A DNA stretch of 34,172 bases from Paulinella micropora (lineage: Eukaryota; Cercozoa; Imbricatea; Euglyphida), in the NCBI GenBank assembly GCA_009731375.1, contig BJOX01000080.1, forward strand, positions 78,153-112,324, in the 5' to 3' direction. Every line of letters starts with the position of its first letter. Positions within the stretch are counted from its first letter, which is position 1. The notes beneath the pieces are model-generated. The model saw nothing but the letters and a program-made list of their open reading frames with translations. It was not told where the DNA came from and made no database searches. The position numbers were made by a program, and so were the translations under genes. Of the stretch, positions 1 to 6,928 are shown piece by piece.

Positions 1-705
1 AATGTATTCCAGATTAAATTTCAATATCTTGGCTTTGGTGCTATAAGGTTCTACATAGAAAATCCATCAAGTGGAGAATTTCAGCTGGTTCATACAATTA
101 GGTATGCGAATGCGAATGTGGGTGTTAGTCTTTCAAATACAACCCTACCTTTTTCAGCTTGTATTAGAAATTATGGAACTGGTAATGCTAATCAAACATT
201 AAAAACAGCCAGTTGTAGTATGTTTATTGAGGGCACCAACACTATTAATTCAAGTATATCAAACGAAGCGGAAGGTAGTGAGCCAGCGAGCACAACGGAA
301 AGCCCAATTATTAGCATAAAAAATAAAACAACTTTTAATGCTGTGACCAATTATTCAATTGTTTATCCATCTCTCGTGAGCATATCAAACGAAGATAGCA
401 AAGTTAATATAGTGCGGATTGTGAAAACGACTGGAACACTTACTGGCGAGAACTTTGCGGATATTGATACAAAAACTTCAATGGTATCAAAGGACACCGC
501 TGCGACTGCTCTTGGTGGTGCCACTATAACGGATGTCATTCTAAAACTGTATGTTAATGCTACTTCAAGCCAGCTTATTGACCTGCGAACTTACGACATT
601 CAACTTTCTCCCGGTGAAAATCTAACATTTTTACAAAAGTCTGTATCTACTGTTAATAATGGAAGCAATGTGAGTGTTATCGTTAATTTTTTAGAAGACC
701 AGTGA
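1..705 (+). CDS. C-terminal part of a possible viral structural protein (5' truncated by window edge)
   Basis: The reading frame is open from base 1 and ends with TGA at 703-705, so the start lies outside the window. A GTG at 118 is internal and is not the true start. About 234 residues are visible. They are rich in Ser, Thr, Asn, Ile and Val with no cysteine cluster or enzymatic motif, as expected of a beta-rich fibre or capsid-associated protein. The early part has a pattern of the type FYI.NP..G.F.LVH.I.YAN, which I associate loosely with virion or fibre-like proteins of environmental dsDNA viruses, from memory only. The next gene starts 55 bases downstream on the same strand, and its neighbours are viral in character. 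The virion role is inference and the family is not identified. Confidence 0.5.
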   Translation, partial: NVFQIKFQYLGFGAIRFYIENPSSGEFQLVHTIRYANANVGVSLSNTTLPFSACIRNYGTGNANQTLKTASCSMFIEGTNTINSSISNEAEGSEPASTTESPIISIKNKTTFNAVTNYSIVYPSLVSISNEDSKVNIVRIVKTTGTLTGENFADIDTKTSMVSKDTAATALGGATITDVILKLYVNATSSQLIDLRTYDIQLSPGENLTFLQKSVSTVNNGSNVSVIVNFLEDQ

Positions 706-759
706 TGTGGATATTTAATTAATTTTTGTAATAATTTTTTCTAATATAATAATATAGTA

Positions 760-1398
760 ATGTATAGTCGTAAGTTGTATTTTGTGGGTGGTAGGCGGTT
801 TCTAACAAAAGCATCTATCAAATCCTACATAAGAAGAATGATAAACAAATATAACGATGGTGAAGTGCTGAACCCAGAAGATAGCAATTTCGTGCTAGAC
901 CTAATAACCCATCACCCTTGTCTAAAAAATGGTATCGTTGATGTTGAAAGTAATTTGACCACGGGGAGAAAACACTTTCGTGTAGATGGTAAGCCGTTTT
1001 CGTGGAATTGCTGTGTTGACCTTATAGGCCTTAGCAAATTAAAAAAAATGGCGAGAGTGATAAAAGAAGCAAGCAGGAATACGATAAGACCGCAAATACA
1101 AGAATATCTTGACATCGTGGCTATTGATGTATTCGTAGAACCACGATACATATGCGAAATAAGTGGTGATATATATGAGCGAGTTGATGTTCACGTAGAC
1201 CACCACTTTGACATCATACAATTCAAAGACATCCTTCAACAATACCTTGAAGTAAATAGAGAAATAGAAGTTGAAGATAACCTATTGAAAGAGCCGCATT
1301 TCACCAAATTTAGCGACTTTCACAAACAGAAAGCAATACTGCGAATTATAAAAAAAGAAATCAATATTAGAGGTAAAATGTATCTCATTCGTCAATGA
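760..1398 (+). CDS. DCL/DUF3223-like protein, 212 aa
   Basis: This is a complete frame from ATG at 760 to TGA at 1396-1398. Residues about 30-85 follow the layout of the DUF3223 (DCL) family: a segment YNDGEVLNPEDSNFVLDLI, then a HHP motif, then an aromatic and Cys segment with FRVDGKPFSWNCC. The C-terminal part (residues about 140-205), with a VHVDHH motif and a KFSDFHKQKA.LR segment, also fits the longer phage and viral members as I remember them. DCL proteins of plants act in plastid rRNA maturation; the role of the viral forms is not known to me. An AATATAG box lies just upstream of the ATG. The 3' end overlaps by 6 bases the convergent small gene that ends at 1393. Family assignment is by pattern only. 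Confidence 0.6.
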   Translation: MYSRKLYFVGGRRFLTKASIKSYIRRMINKYNDGEVLNPEDSNFVLDLITHHPCLKNGIVDVESNLTTGRKHFRVDGKPFSWNCCVDLIGLSKLKKMARVIKEASRNTIRPQIQEYLDIVAIDVFVEPRYICEISGDIYERVDVHVDHHFDIIQFKDILQQYLEVNREIEVEDNLLKEPHFTKFSDFHKQKAILRIIKKEINIRGKMYLIRQ

Positions 1399-1669
1399 AT
1401 GTACTTTTTCAATTCGTCTTTATTACTACACCACGGCTGACGAACTAACCATTCAATATATGGCTTGTCAATCTTTGCGATGTCTTCTATTTTTTTACCC
1501 TTGATTTCCCGAAGTGAAATGTGTCTTTGGGTTGAGCATTTCTCATTTCTTCAATCGCTTTTATTTCGTCGTGGATTACCTTTTGGACATCTTCCAACGA
1601 GAAGGATTTTTTTTCTCCTTCAATGGAAAGTTGTTGGAACTTCTCGCACAGTCTAGTGAGGGCGGACAT
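1393..1669 (-). pseudogene. Small DUF3820-like gene with an apparent one-base frameshift
   Basis: An ATG at 1667-1669 opens a frame that reads through a Glu/Lys-rich helical segment to the start of a conserved block (TFHFGK) and then meets a stop at 1487-1489. In the adjacent frame the block continues immediately as GKKIEDIAKIDKPYIEWL, followed by VRQPW and a short tail, and ends with TGA at 1393-1395. Together these give the usual order of the DUF3820-type motif (FGK..GK.I.dI...D..YI.WL). The change of frame falls at about 1505-1515, within AAATCAAGGG, and one base appears to be missing. It may be a sequencing indel, a real inactivating mutation or, less likely, programmed frameshifting. A TATATA box lies 10-16 bases upstream of the ATG. 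The gene runs divergently from the lipase gene at 1720, sharing a 50-base promoter region. Confidence 0.6.
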
Positions 1670-1719
1670 AGTAGGGGGTATATAGTTGGTAGGAAAAAAA
1701 TAAAAATTAAATATATAGA

Positions 1720-2463
1720 ATGTCCGAGTGCATTGTCTTTGTTAAGGCTTACTCTGCTAAGCATAACATAACCTATGGTGAAGCATTGAAAAAAGCTGGT
1801 AAGGAATGGAAAGGACAAGCCCTTTCAAGCCCTCGGCGGGGTCGTAGGGGGGGCAGGCCCCTACAAGGAGGCAATGCGGATTTATCAGAGGATGTCTATT
1901 TGTCTTCGTCGGATAGAAAAGGTTCGGACGGTTGGAAGCCTGTCGCTAGCAAAGAGAAATCAACAGTGTATGAAAAAGATGGTAAGGCGATTGTAGCATT
2001 TAGGGGTTCAGTAGATAAGCGGGACCTGCTAACCGATGTCGCATTGGTAAAGGGAGTATTAAAGAAAACTCCGAGATATAAAGAAGAACAGAAGCTGGTT
2101 GACGAAATTATAAAAAAATATGGTAAGGATAATGTAGAGCTAACGGGTCATAGTCTTGGTGGAACGATTGCGAAAGACCTGAGCCGACAGACTGGTGTAA
2201 GGGCGACCACATACAACAAAGGCAGTAGCACAAAGGACCTAATTGAAGGAGTTCTTGATAGAGTAGCAGTGAAAGTAAATCCAAAAGGTAAAAGGGCGAA
2301 GACCGCGAAGCTAACCACGAACTACCGAACCGCATTTGACCCAGTATCGTTAATGGGTGCTACGGCTGTAAATACTAAGCTAGTGAAACCAAAAAAAGGA
2401 ATTCATACGATAAGAAGTTTCAAGGGTAAAGGAGCCAAAAAAATATACCTCCTACGTCGGTAG
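1720..2463 (+). CDS. Class 3 (alpha/beta-hydrolase) lipase-like protein, 247 aa
   Basis: A complete frame from ATG 1720 to TAG 2461-2463. Residues 92-96 (VAFRG) are the lipase class 3 beta-strand motif. The nucleophile elbow GHSLGG is at 143-148 with Ser145. Asp207 in TAFDPVS and His229 in GIHTIRSF complete a plausible Ser-Asp-His triad. Such lipases hydrolyse acyl esters of glycerolipids and recur in PLVs, virophages and other protist viruses, where a role in membrane passage is suggested but not proven. The N-terminal 35 residues (YSAKHNITYGEALKKAGKEW) form a separate basic helical segment, then an Arg/Gly/Pro-rich linker leads to the hydrolase domain. No signal peptide or membrane helix is visible. 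A TATATAG box sits 2 bases before the ATG. The gene ends 16 bases from the end of the convergent polymerase-helicase gene. Confidence 0.82.
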   Translation: MSECIVFVKAYSAKHNITYGEALKKAGKEWKGQALSSPRRGRRGGRPLQGGNADLSEDVYLSSSDRKGSDGWKPVASKEKSTVYEKDGKAIVAFRGSVDKRDLLTDVALVKGVLKKTPRYKEEQKLVDEIIKKYGKDNVELTGHSLGGTIAKDLSRQTGVRATTYNKGSSTKDLIEGVLDRVAVKVNPKGKRAKTAKLTTNYRTAFDPVSLMGATAVNTKLVKPKKGIHTIRSFKGKGAKKIYLLRR

Positions 2464-2479
2464 ACAGTATCTATGACTT

Positions 2480-5400
2480 TCATAACTCGTTTGATAGTCC
2501 AATATCGTTCAAGCAGGTGGCACGACTTAAAGCAACATATAACAAATTCATTGACAGTAGATCTAGATTTATCCACACTGGTGTTGTTCGGCCTTGTGAG
2601 CAGTGGATGGTGGATGAGAATGTCGGCTGGATGTCAGCATACGGTTTCTTGTCTGGTATCGTTTTTTTTCTATCAAATTTCTGCTCAATATCGTCAATCG
2701 TAATGAATATATGTTCTTTGGTATCCCTAGTAATAGTGTGAATATCGCCGTTATGAACTTTTTTTGTATTACAACGAAACACGACCTGATGACCTGTTTT
2801 AAGCGGTTTATTTTGTAGCATTTTGTTATTGCTTTCATTAACATTGTTGTTAGAGTGATGTAATATTAAAGGCGGGTTTTTGTCAGTCGGTTTCGGGTGT
2901 GGCTTAACTTGCTTATTGAGAGCATCTAATTCTTCAAGTGTTAGTATTGTAGGTAGGCAGTCTTTTGCTTTATGTTGGCTAAGCTCATTACCGCCGACCT
3001 TGTAATAGTCTTCTACCTTATTTAAGATAGATTGTAGAACTAGGTCTTTGGCTTGTCTGTAATTTGTATCAAGATTTATTTTTGTAAATAGCTTGAAAGT
3101 TTTTGACTTGTGGAATGGTTCGGATGTTGGGTCTGGGCAAGGAAGCTGAGCTAAGTGGCCAAACAGAATAATAGATACACCGCCGAATGGTCTGTTGATT
3201 TTGGTGTATTTTCTGAGCATATGGTCTAGACTTTCTAAATTCTTAGAAGTAAGCATAGAAACTTCATCAATTGTTATTCTGTGATTAATGGCTTCTTCGC
3301 CAACTGGTATCGGTAGCGGTAGTCTATGATATAGCATTGTTAGTATTTTTTGGAGTGTATATTCAGAATTAATAACTTGGCGGGCATTATGTGTCATAGC
3401 GGTTGATAAAGTCTTTTTGTCTTTGAAATGGGTGTTAGTGTATTTTGACGGCTGACCAGTTAGGTATTTAATCATTTCAGATTTGCCCGTTCCAGCTTTG
3501 CCGTGAATAAGTAATAATTCTTGTTCGGGTAAAGGTTTATATTCGTCTTTGGTGCTATAATCTGGAAGCTCTGTATCTTCAAAGGCGGAGAACTCTGGAT
3601 ATTGTTTATGTGGTGTTTCCAAGAATTTTTGTAATGGTAGTGTGTCTTTGAAACCGCTATGTCGCTGGTATGTTATCCGTGGTTCGCCATTTACGTAGGA
3701 AACGAAGCAAGTCATATTCAATTGCGGTGCGATGAACTCATCCTGTTCTTTAACCTCGGGGCGAAATTCTTTTCCTGTTTTCATATATTCGCCTTCGTAT
3801 GCGATACTGTCTGTATTAGAATATAGTATAGTCCGCCCAGTATTTACAAGCTTTAACATTTGGTTATGAAGAACTATTTTTTGGTATGCTAGCACATAGC
3901 CAGTTAAATGAGACATTTGAAATATATTGTCTGTTTGGTTTGTGTCTTGATATGTGTAAATCATTCGCTCTGGTAGTAGGTCGTTGCCCATTTCGGCGTA
4001 TTTGGTCTTGTCGTATTTAACTCGTTTCAGGAACAATAACCTATACCCTTTTTCTTTCATCATAAAATGTATTCGCTCGTTGTATGTTTTTGAAATAGTA
4101 GATACTTGCTGAGTTCGGTGTATGTTCTTGTTCAAAGAGCCTACCAGCAAGTTGGTTGCTTTGGCTAAGGTATCGTGTTCAAAGCCAGGCTTATCAAAGT
4201 AGTAATCTTGTATATTTGTTATGTGTTCTGAGAAGGTTTTGAAGGGGTTGAAGTGGTCGTCTGCTACATATAATCTCTTAATAAATATCTTAACCCCTTG
4301 GTCAAACATATACAACAATGCGGGTATGGGTTGGCATTGTGTTCCTTTTGTGGTGTAGCCGTTAAAGAAGGTTGGCACTTTGAGGTGCTTTTGGTCGTAA
4401 TCAAAAACCGCATAACCGTGTAGAGGTTTGACCTTATTGTAGTAGTCCTGTGTCATATTTTGGTTTATATTAATTATGTTGCGAGGAGCTGTTGGGTATT
4501 CATTGAAGTAAGAAGACATTTCACCCATATTACCTAACGAAGCATTTGTATAAGCTTTTACCATATCAATCTGATGTATCATTTTGGGGCTTTTGGTGTG
4601 ATGATTAAAGATATGGTGAAACGGTATTTGACCAGATTTTACGTGTCGTAATATATTGGGTTCAGTAATTTGTGTATGGAACTTAGGTTTATGTTTTTCT
4701 ATGAGACACTCTATAAATAACTGTTTGAAGTATGATGGCAATGACCAAGCGGGGGTATCCTTAGGAACGAATGATGCGTGTTTGAAACGGTCTAAGCATT
4801 TATAGTTTAGTTTGTTTTCTTTATCTACTATTCCAATAATGTTTCCAGAATGGTCCATCATTGAATAACACTCCTTATGTTGTAGGTCAATTTTAGTTTG
4901 TATATTGTTGAGTTCTTCCTGTGATATCCATTTGTTCTCGTATTGGTTCGTAGATAGTTTCACATTGTTGGCTTCGTGGTTAGTAGCATATTGAGGCAGT
5001 GGCTCTGGTATGTTTTCGTTAATATCGTATAATAGTTCAATTGACTTAATGTGTTGGATACAAATGTCTTTTTGTTTTCCTTGTATTAATGTGGCATGAT
5101 AATCGCTGCATCTGATTATTATCTGTTTTGGGTATTGTTTGGTAGATGCTCGCCACAATATATTCATACCATCAAATACATAAATCCTACATCGGATAAA
5201 GTCTTCCATTTCTGTTAGGTCCTTTTCTGTCGCATATTTGATATCCTTGAAGCGGTCTATTATCACACTGTCTCGTTTTCGTTTTCTATTGTTTGGGTTT
5301 GGAAAGTCTTTCATAATACATTCTAGCACACAGTTTATTTCACCCTGTGCCATTGGTATGACAGCATTATTTAGCGGATTAACTTGGTCAATTGTAATAA

Positions 5401-5785
5401 CTTTAAGGTCTTTGTCTTCTCTTTGTTCGTAAAACCTTGCTTGCCGTTCTACAAAGTTTCTAACCGCATTGATTGATCGCTTTAATTCGTTAGCTCTGTA
5501 TATTCCTCTGACTGGTCCGTGATATCCTTCATAATCCAGATGGACTAAATAACTTGTATTTGGGTTTAGCTGTTGGAGCTGAGCTTCCCACCCCTGGGCA
5601 TATTGTATAACGAGTGAGCCTCTACGACCTACTAGTTCTGGACGGCCACCCGTTAGTCTGTTTATAAGTCGCAGTGCGGTTGGAGTTGTAATGCGATACC
5701 ATCTTCTTTTGCCTCTTTGTCTGATGTAGTCTCCTCGTCGCTCAATATGGTAGAGCTGAAATAGTTCTGGTTGGTATTGGTCCAT
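2480..5785 (-). CDS. Family-B-type DNA polymerase fused to an SF1 (Pif1/RecD-like) helicase, 1101 aa
   Basis: One uninterrupted frame encodes both enzymes. Polymerase part (about 130-700): motif A DMVKAYTNA with Asp407, a motif-B-like KATNLLVGSLNK at 542-553, and motif C YSNTDS with Asp659; this order and spacing fit protein-primed-type family B polymerases. I see no clear DxE exonuclease motifs in the N-terminal 400 residues. Helicase part (about 750-1101): Walker A GKAGTGKS at 762-769, Walker B IDE at 839-841, motif III FGHLAQLP at 875-882, a motif V-like TIHCSQGRT at 1059-1067, and motif VI YVALSRAT at 1083-1090. The expected role is replication of a small dsDNA viral or mobile genome, with unwinding and synthesis in one polypeptide. 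A TATATA box lies 2-8 bases before the ATG. It is the largest gene of the block. The nearest known arrangements I recall are PLV and virophage fusions of a different polymerase with an SF3 helicase. Confidence 0.85.
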   Translation of the reverse strand: MDQYQPELFQLYHIERRGDYIRQRGKRRWYRITTPTALRLINRLTGGRPELVGRRGSLVIQYAQGWEAQLQQLNPNTSYLVHLDYEGYHGPVRGIYRANELKRSINAVRNFVERQARFYEQREDKDLKVITIDQVNPLNNAVIPMAQGEINCVLECIMKDFPNPNNRKRKRDSVIIDRFKDIKYATEKDLTEMEDFIRCRIYVFDGMNILWRASTKQYPKQIIIRCSDYHATLIQGKQKDICIQHIKSIELLYDINENIPEPLPQYATNHEANNVKLSTNQYENKWISQEELNNIQTKIDLQHKECYSMMDHSGNIIGIVDKENKLNYKCLDRFKHASFVPKDTPAWSLPSYFKQLFIECLIEKHKPKFHTQITEPNILRHVKSGQIPFHHIFNHHTKSPKMIHQIDMVKAYTNASLGNMGEMSSYFNEYPTAPRNIININQNMTQDYYNKVKPLHGYAVFDYDQKHLKVPTFFNGYTTKGTQCQPIPALLYMFDQGVKIFIKRLYVADDHFNPFKTFSEHITNIQDYYFDKPGFEHDTLAKATNLLVGSLNKNIHRTQQVSTISKTYNERIHFMMKEKGYRLLFLKRVKYDKTKYAEMGNDLLPERMIYTYQDTNQTDNIFQMSHLTGYVLAYQKIVLHNQMLKLVNTGRTILYSNTDSIAYEGEYMKTGKEFRPEVKEQDEFIAPQLNMTCFVSYVNGEPRITYQRHSGFKDTLPLQKFLETPHKQYPEFSAFEDTELPDYSTKDEYKPLPEQELLLIHGKAGTGKSEMIKYLTGQPSKYTNTHFKDKKTLSTAMTHNARQVINSEYTLQKILTMLYHRLPLPIPVGEEAINHRITIDEVSMLTSKNLESLDHMLRKYTKINRPFGGVSIILFGHLAQLPCPDPTSEPFHKSKTFKLFTKINLDTNYRQAKDLVLQSILNKVEDYYKVGGNELSQHKAKDCLPTILTLEELDALNKQVKPHPKPTDKNPPLILHHSNNNVNESNNKMLQNKPLKTGHQVVFRCNTKKVHNGDIHTITRDTKEHIFITIDDIEQKFDRKKTIPDKKPYADIQPTFSSTIHCSQGRTTPVWINLDLLSMNLLYVALSRATCLNDIGLSNEL

Positions 5786-5896
5786 TGTATATAGATAGGC
5801 AGGATAAATTTTTTGAAAAATAATTATTTAATGCTTTACATATATATATACGATATGTTTAGATGTAAAATGCTTACCAAAAAAAAATATTGTTTA

Positions 5897-6100
5897 TTAA
5901 TCTGACTTAGTAAGTCGCTCTTCTAACTCCTGTATCTTCTTTTTGTATTCTTCTATATTTTGTTTGTATTGAACTAACATCTTTGCTTTGGCTCGCCGTT
6001 CTTCGTTTAGGCGGTCTTTATTGCGGTAATAGTATGCGAGAGCTTTCTCATTATTCCTTTTTCTCCTTTCGTCTCCTTCATATATCTTTGGTCGTGGCAT
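5897..6100 (-). CDS. Small basic coiled-coil protein, 67 aa
   Basis: A short frame with ATG at 6098-6100 and TAA at 5897-5899. The N-terminal half is strongly basic (RRKRNNEKALAYYYRNKDR) and the C-terminal half is a charged amphipathic helix with hydrophobic residues at heptad spacing, so a small bZIP-like DNA-binding protein or virion-associated coiled coil is possible. No named family is recognised. It shares an identical 41-base start region, including ATG-proximal TATATATA, with the RING-like gene at 6781. The RING-like gene ends at 6140, three bases beyond this shared region. It lies between the polymerase-helicase gene and the RING-like gene on the same strand. The start is supported by the shared promoter. 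The function is unknown. Confidence 0.6.
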   Translation of the reverse strand: MPRPKIYEGDERRKRNNEKALAYYYRNKDRLNEERRAKAKMLVQYKQNIEEYKKKIQELEERLTKSD

Positions 6101-6136
6101 CTTATATATATGTAATATTATTTTTATAAATGTAAA
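6096..6136 (-). promoter_or_regulatory. Shared 41-base start region, copy A
   Basis: Reading on the minus strand, these 41 bases end with the first two codons of the 67-aa gene and contain TACATATATATAAG directly before the ATG. They are identical base for base to 6777-6817 in front of the RING-like gene. An AT-rich box this close to a start codon resembles promoters of cytoplasmic or virophage-type dsDNA viruses. The promoter role is inference from the duplication and position. Confidence 0.65.
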
Positions 6137-6139
6137 TAA

Positions 6140-6781
6140 TTATTTAATAATACATACCATTTCTTCAGCCGATAACCCATATCGCATACACGATAAAGTC
6201 AATCTGTTCATATATGTTTGTAGTATATCACATATTAAATCAAAATTTGGACTATCGCTATCTAAGAAATCTCGGTTTATCCATTTAGATGGCACATTAA
6301 AAGCAATTTTATTTTTTATATCTTTTTCAGAAATAGAAGACCTAGGAATGAAATGTAAATTAGGTGAGCTCACATTTTTACATATTGGACATACTAAATT
6401 ATTTTCCAAATGACACGGCACACAAGTCGCATATTGACACTTACAGCATCTTCTCAAAACATCAGCAGTATCAAAACAAATATTACAATGAAATTGCGGT
6501 TCATCTTTTAGTTTCTCTATCAATGCTAATGTTATGTGCTTATGTGATACGATATTTTCTCTTACTTGCTTATATTGTAATGAAATTGTAGAATTATGTT
6601 TTATGAAATCATTATGTTCGCATTTTACGGAATAATACAATATATCAGTCTTAACATCTTTGATGTCTTCTGGTTTATGAACTCTACGAACAACTCCAGC
6701 ATATTTAAGCTCTTTGAATTTGTCTAGGACTAGCTTATTTAAATCGCTAGCACACTTGATTTGTTTTCTCTTGTTTGGCAT
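6140..6781 (-). CDS. RING-like zinc-finger protein, 213 aa
   Basis: The ATG at 6779-6781 is chosen because it follows the shared promoter region; an apparent longer frame running into the N gap at 6822 is an artefact. Residues 99-134 carry eight candidate zinc ligands: C99, C102, C112 or C113, C115, C120, C123, C131 and C134, ending in CPIC, which is a RING-type cross-brace with cysteine in place of the usual histidine. RING proteins usually act as E3 ubiquitin ligases, and several large and small dsDNA viruses of eukaryotes encode them. The N-terminal 90 residues (basic, helical) and the C-terminal 75 residues have no motif I recognise. The next gene on this strand starts 40 bases downstream. 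Ligase activity is inferred from the fold type only. Confidence 0.7.
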   Translation of the reverse strand: MPNKRKQIKCASDLNKLVLDKFKELKYAGVVRRVHKPEDIKDVKTDILYYSVKCEHNDFIKHNSTISLQYKQVRENIVSHKHITLALIEKLKDEPQFHCNICFDTADVLRRCCKCQYATCVPCHLENNLVCPICKNVSSPNLHFIPRSSISEKDIKNKIAFNVPSKWINRDFLDSDSPNFDLICDILQTYMNRLTLSCMRYGLSAEEMVCIIK

Positions 6782-6817
6782 CTTATATATATGTAATATT
6801 ATTTTTATAAATGTAAA
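6777..6817 (-). promoter_or_regulatory. Shared 41-base start region, copy B
   Basis: Identical to 6096-6136. It places TATATATA immediately upstream of the RING-like gene start. The assembly gap begins five bases beyond its outer end, so the repeat itself may have caused the break. Confidence 0.6.
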
Positions 6818-6821
6818 ATAT

Positions 6822-6831
6822 NNNNNNNNNN
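6822..6831. other. Assembly gap (10 N)
   Basis: Ten N. The true distance and even the adjacency of the two sides are unknown. Similar 10-N gaps are at 11172-11181, 11319-11328 and 32297-32306. Confidence 0.99.
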
Positions 6832-6832
6832 G

Positions 6833-6928
6833 AAGATAAAGCAACAGTTGAAAAAAGAAGACATAAAACCAGAAAACATAATTGAAACCAAACGGCACAA
6901 AAAGAAAAAGGTAATTTTTGATTTGTAG
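6833..6928 (+). CDS. C-terminal end of a lysine-rich protein (5' lost in gap)
   Basis: In frame from 6833, 31 codons run to a TAG at 6926-6928. The peptide is rich in Lys with few hydrophobic residues and contains KPENIIETKRHKKKK then VIFDL before the stop. Base composition and codon use match the AT-rich genes to the left and not the sequence to the right, so this is probably the last viral gene before the boundary. It faces away from the RING-like gene. It is too short for family assignment. Confidence 0.45.
   Translation, partial: KIKQQLKKEDIKPENIIETKRHKKKKVIFDL

Noticed and set aside
2108-2844. Small frames opposite or beside the lipase and polymerase genes
   Set aside because: Shadows of the real genes with no independent start signal or domain.
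6782-6898. N-terminal extension of the RING-like protein across the gap
   Set aside because: It would be read through ten N and through the shared promoter; the ATG at 6781 is better supported.
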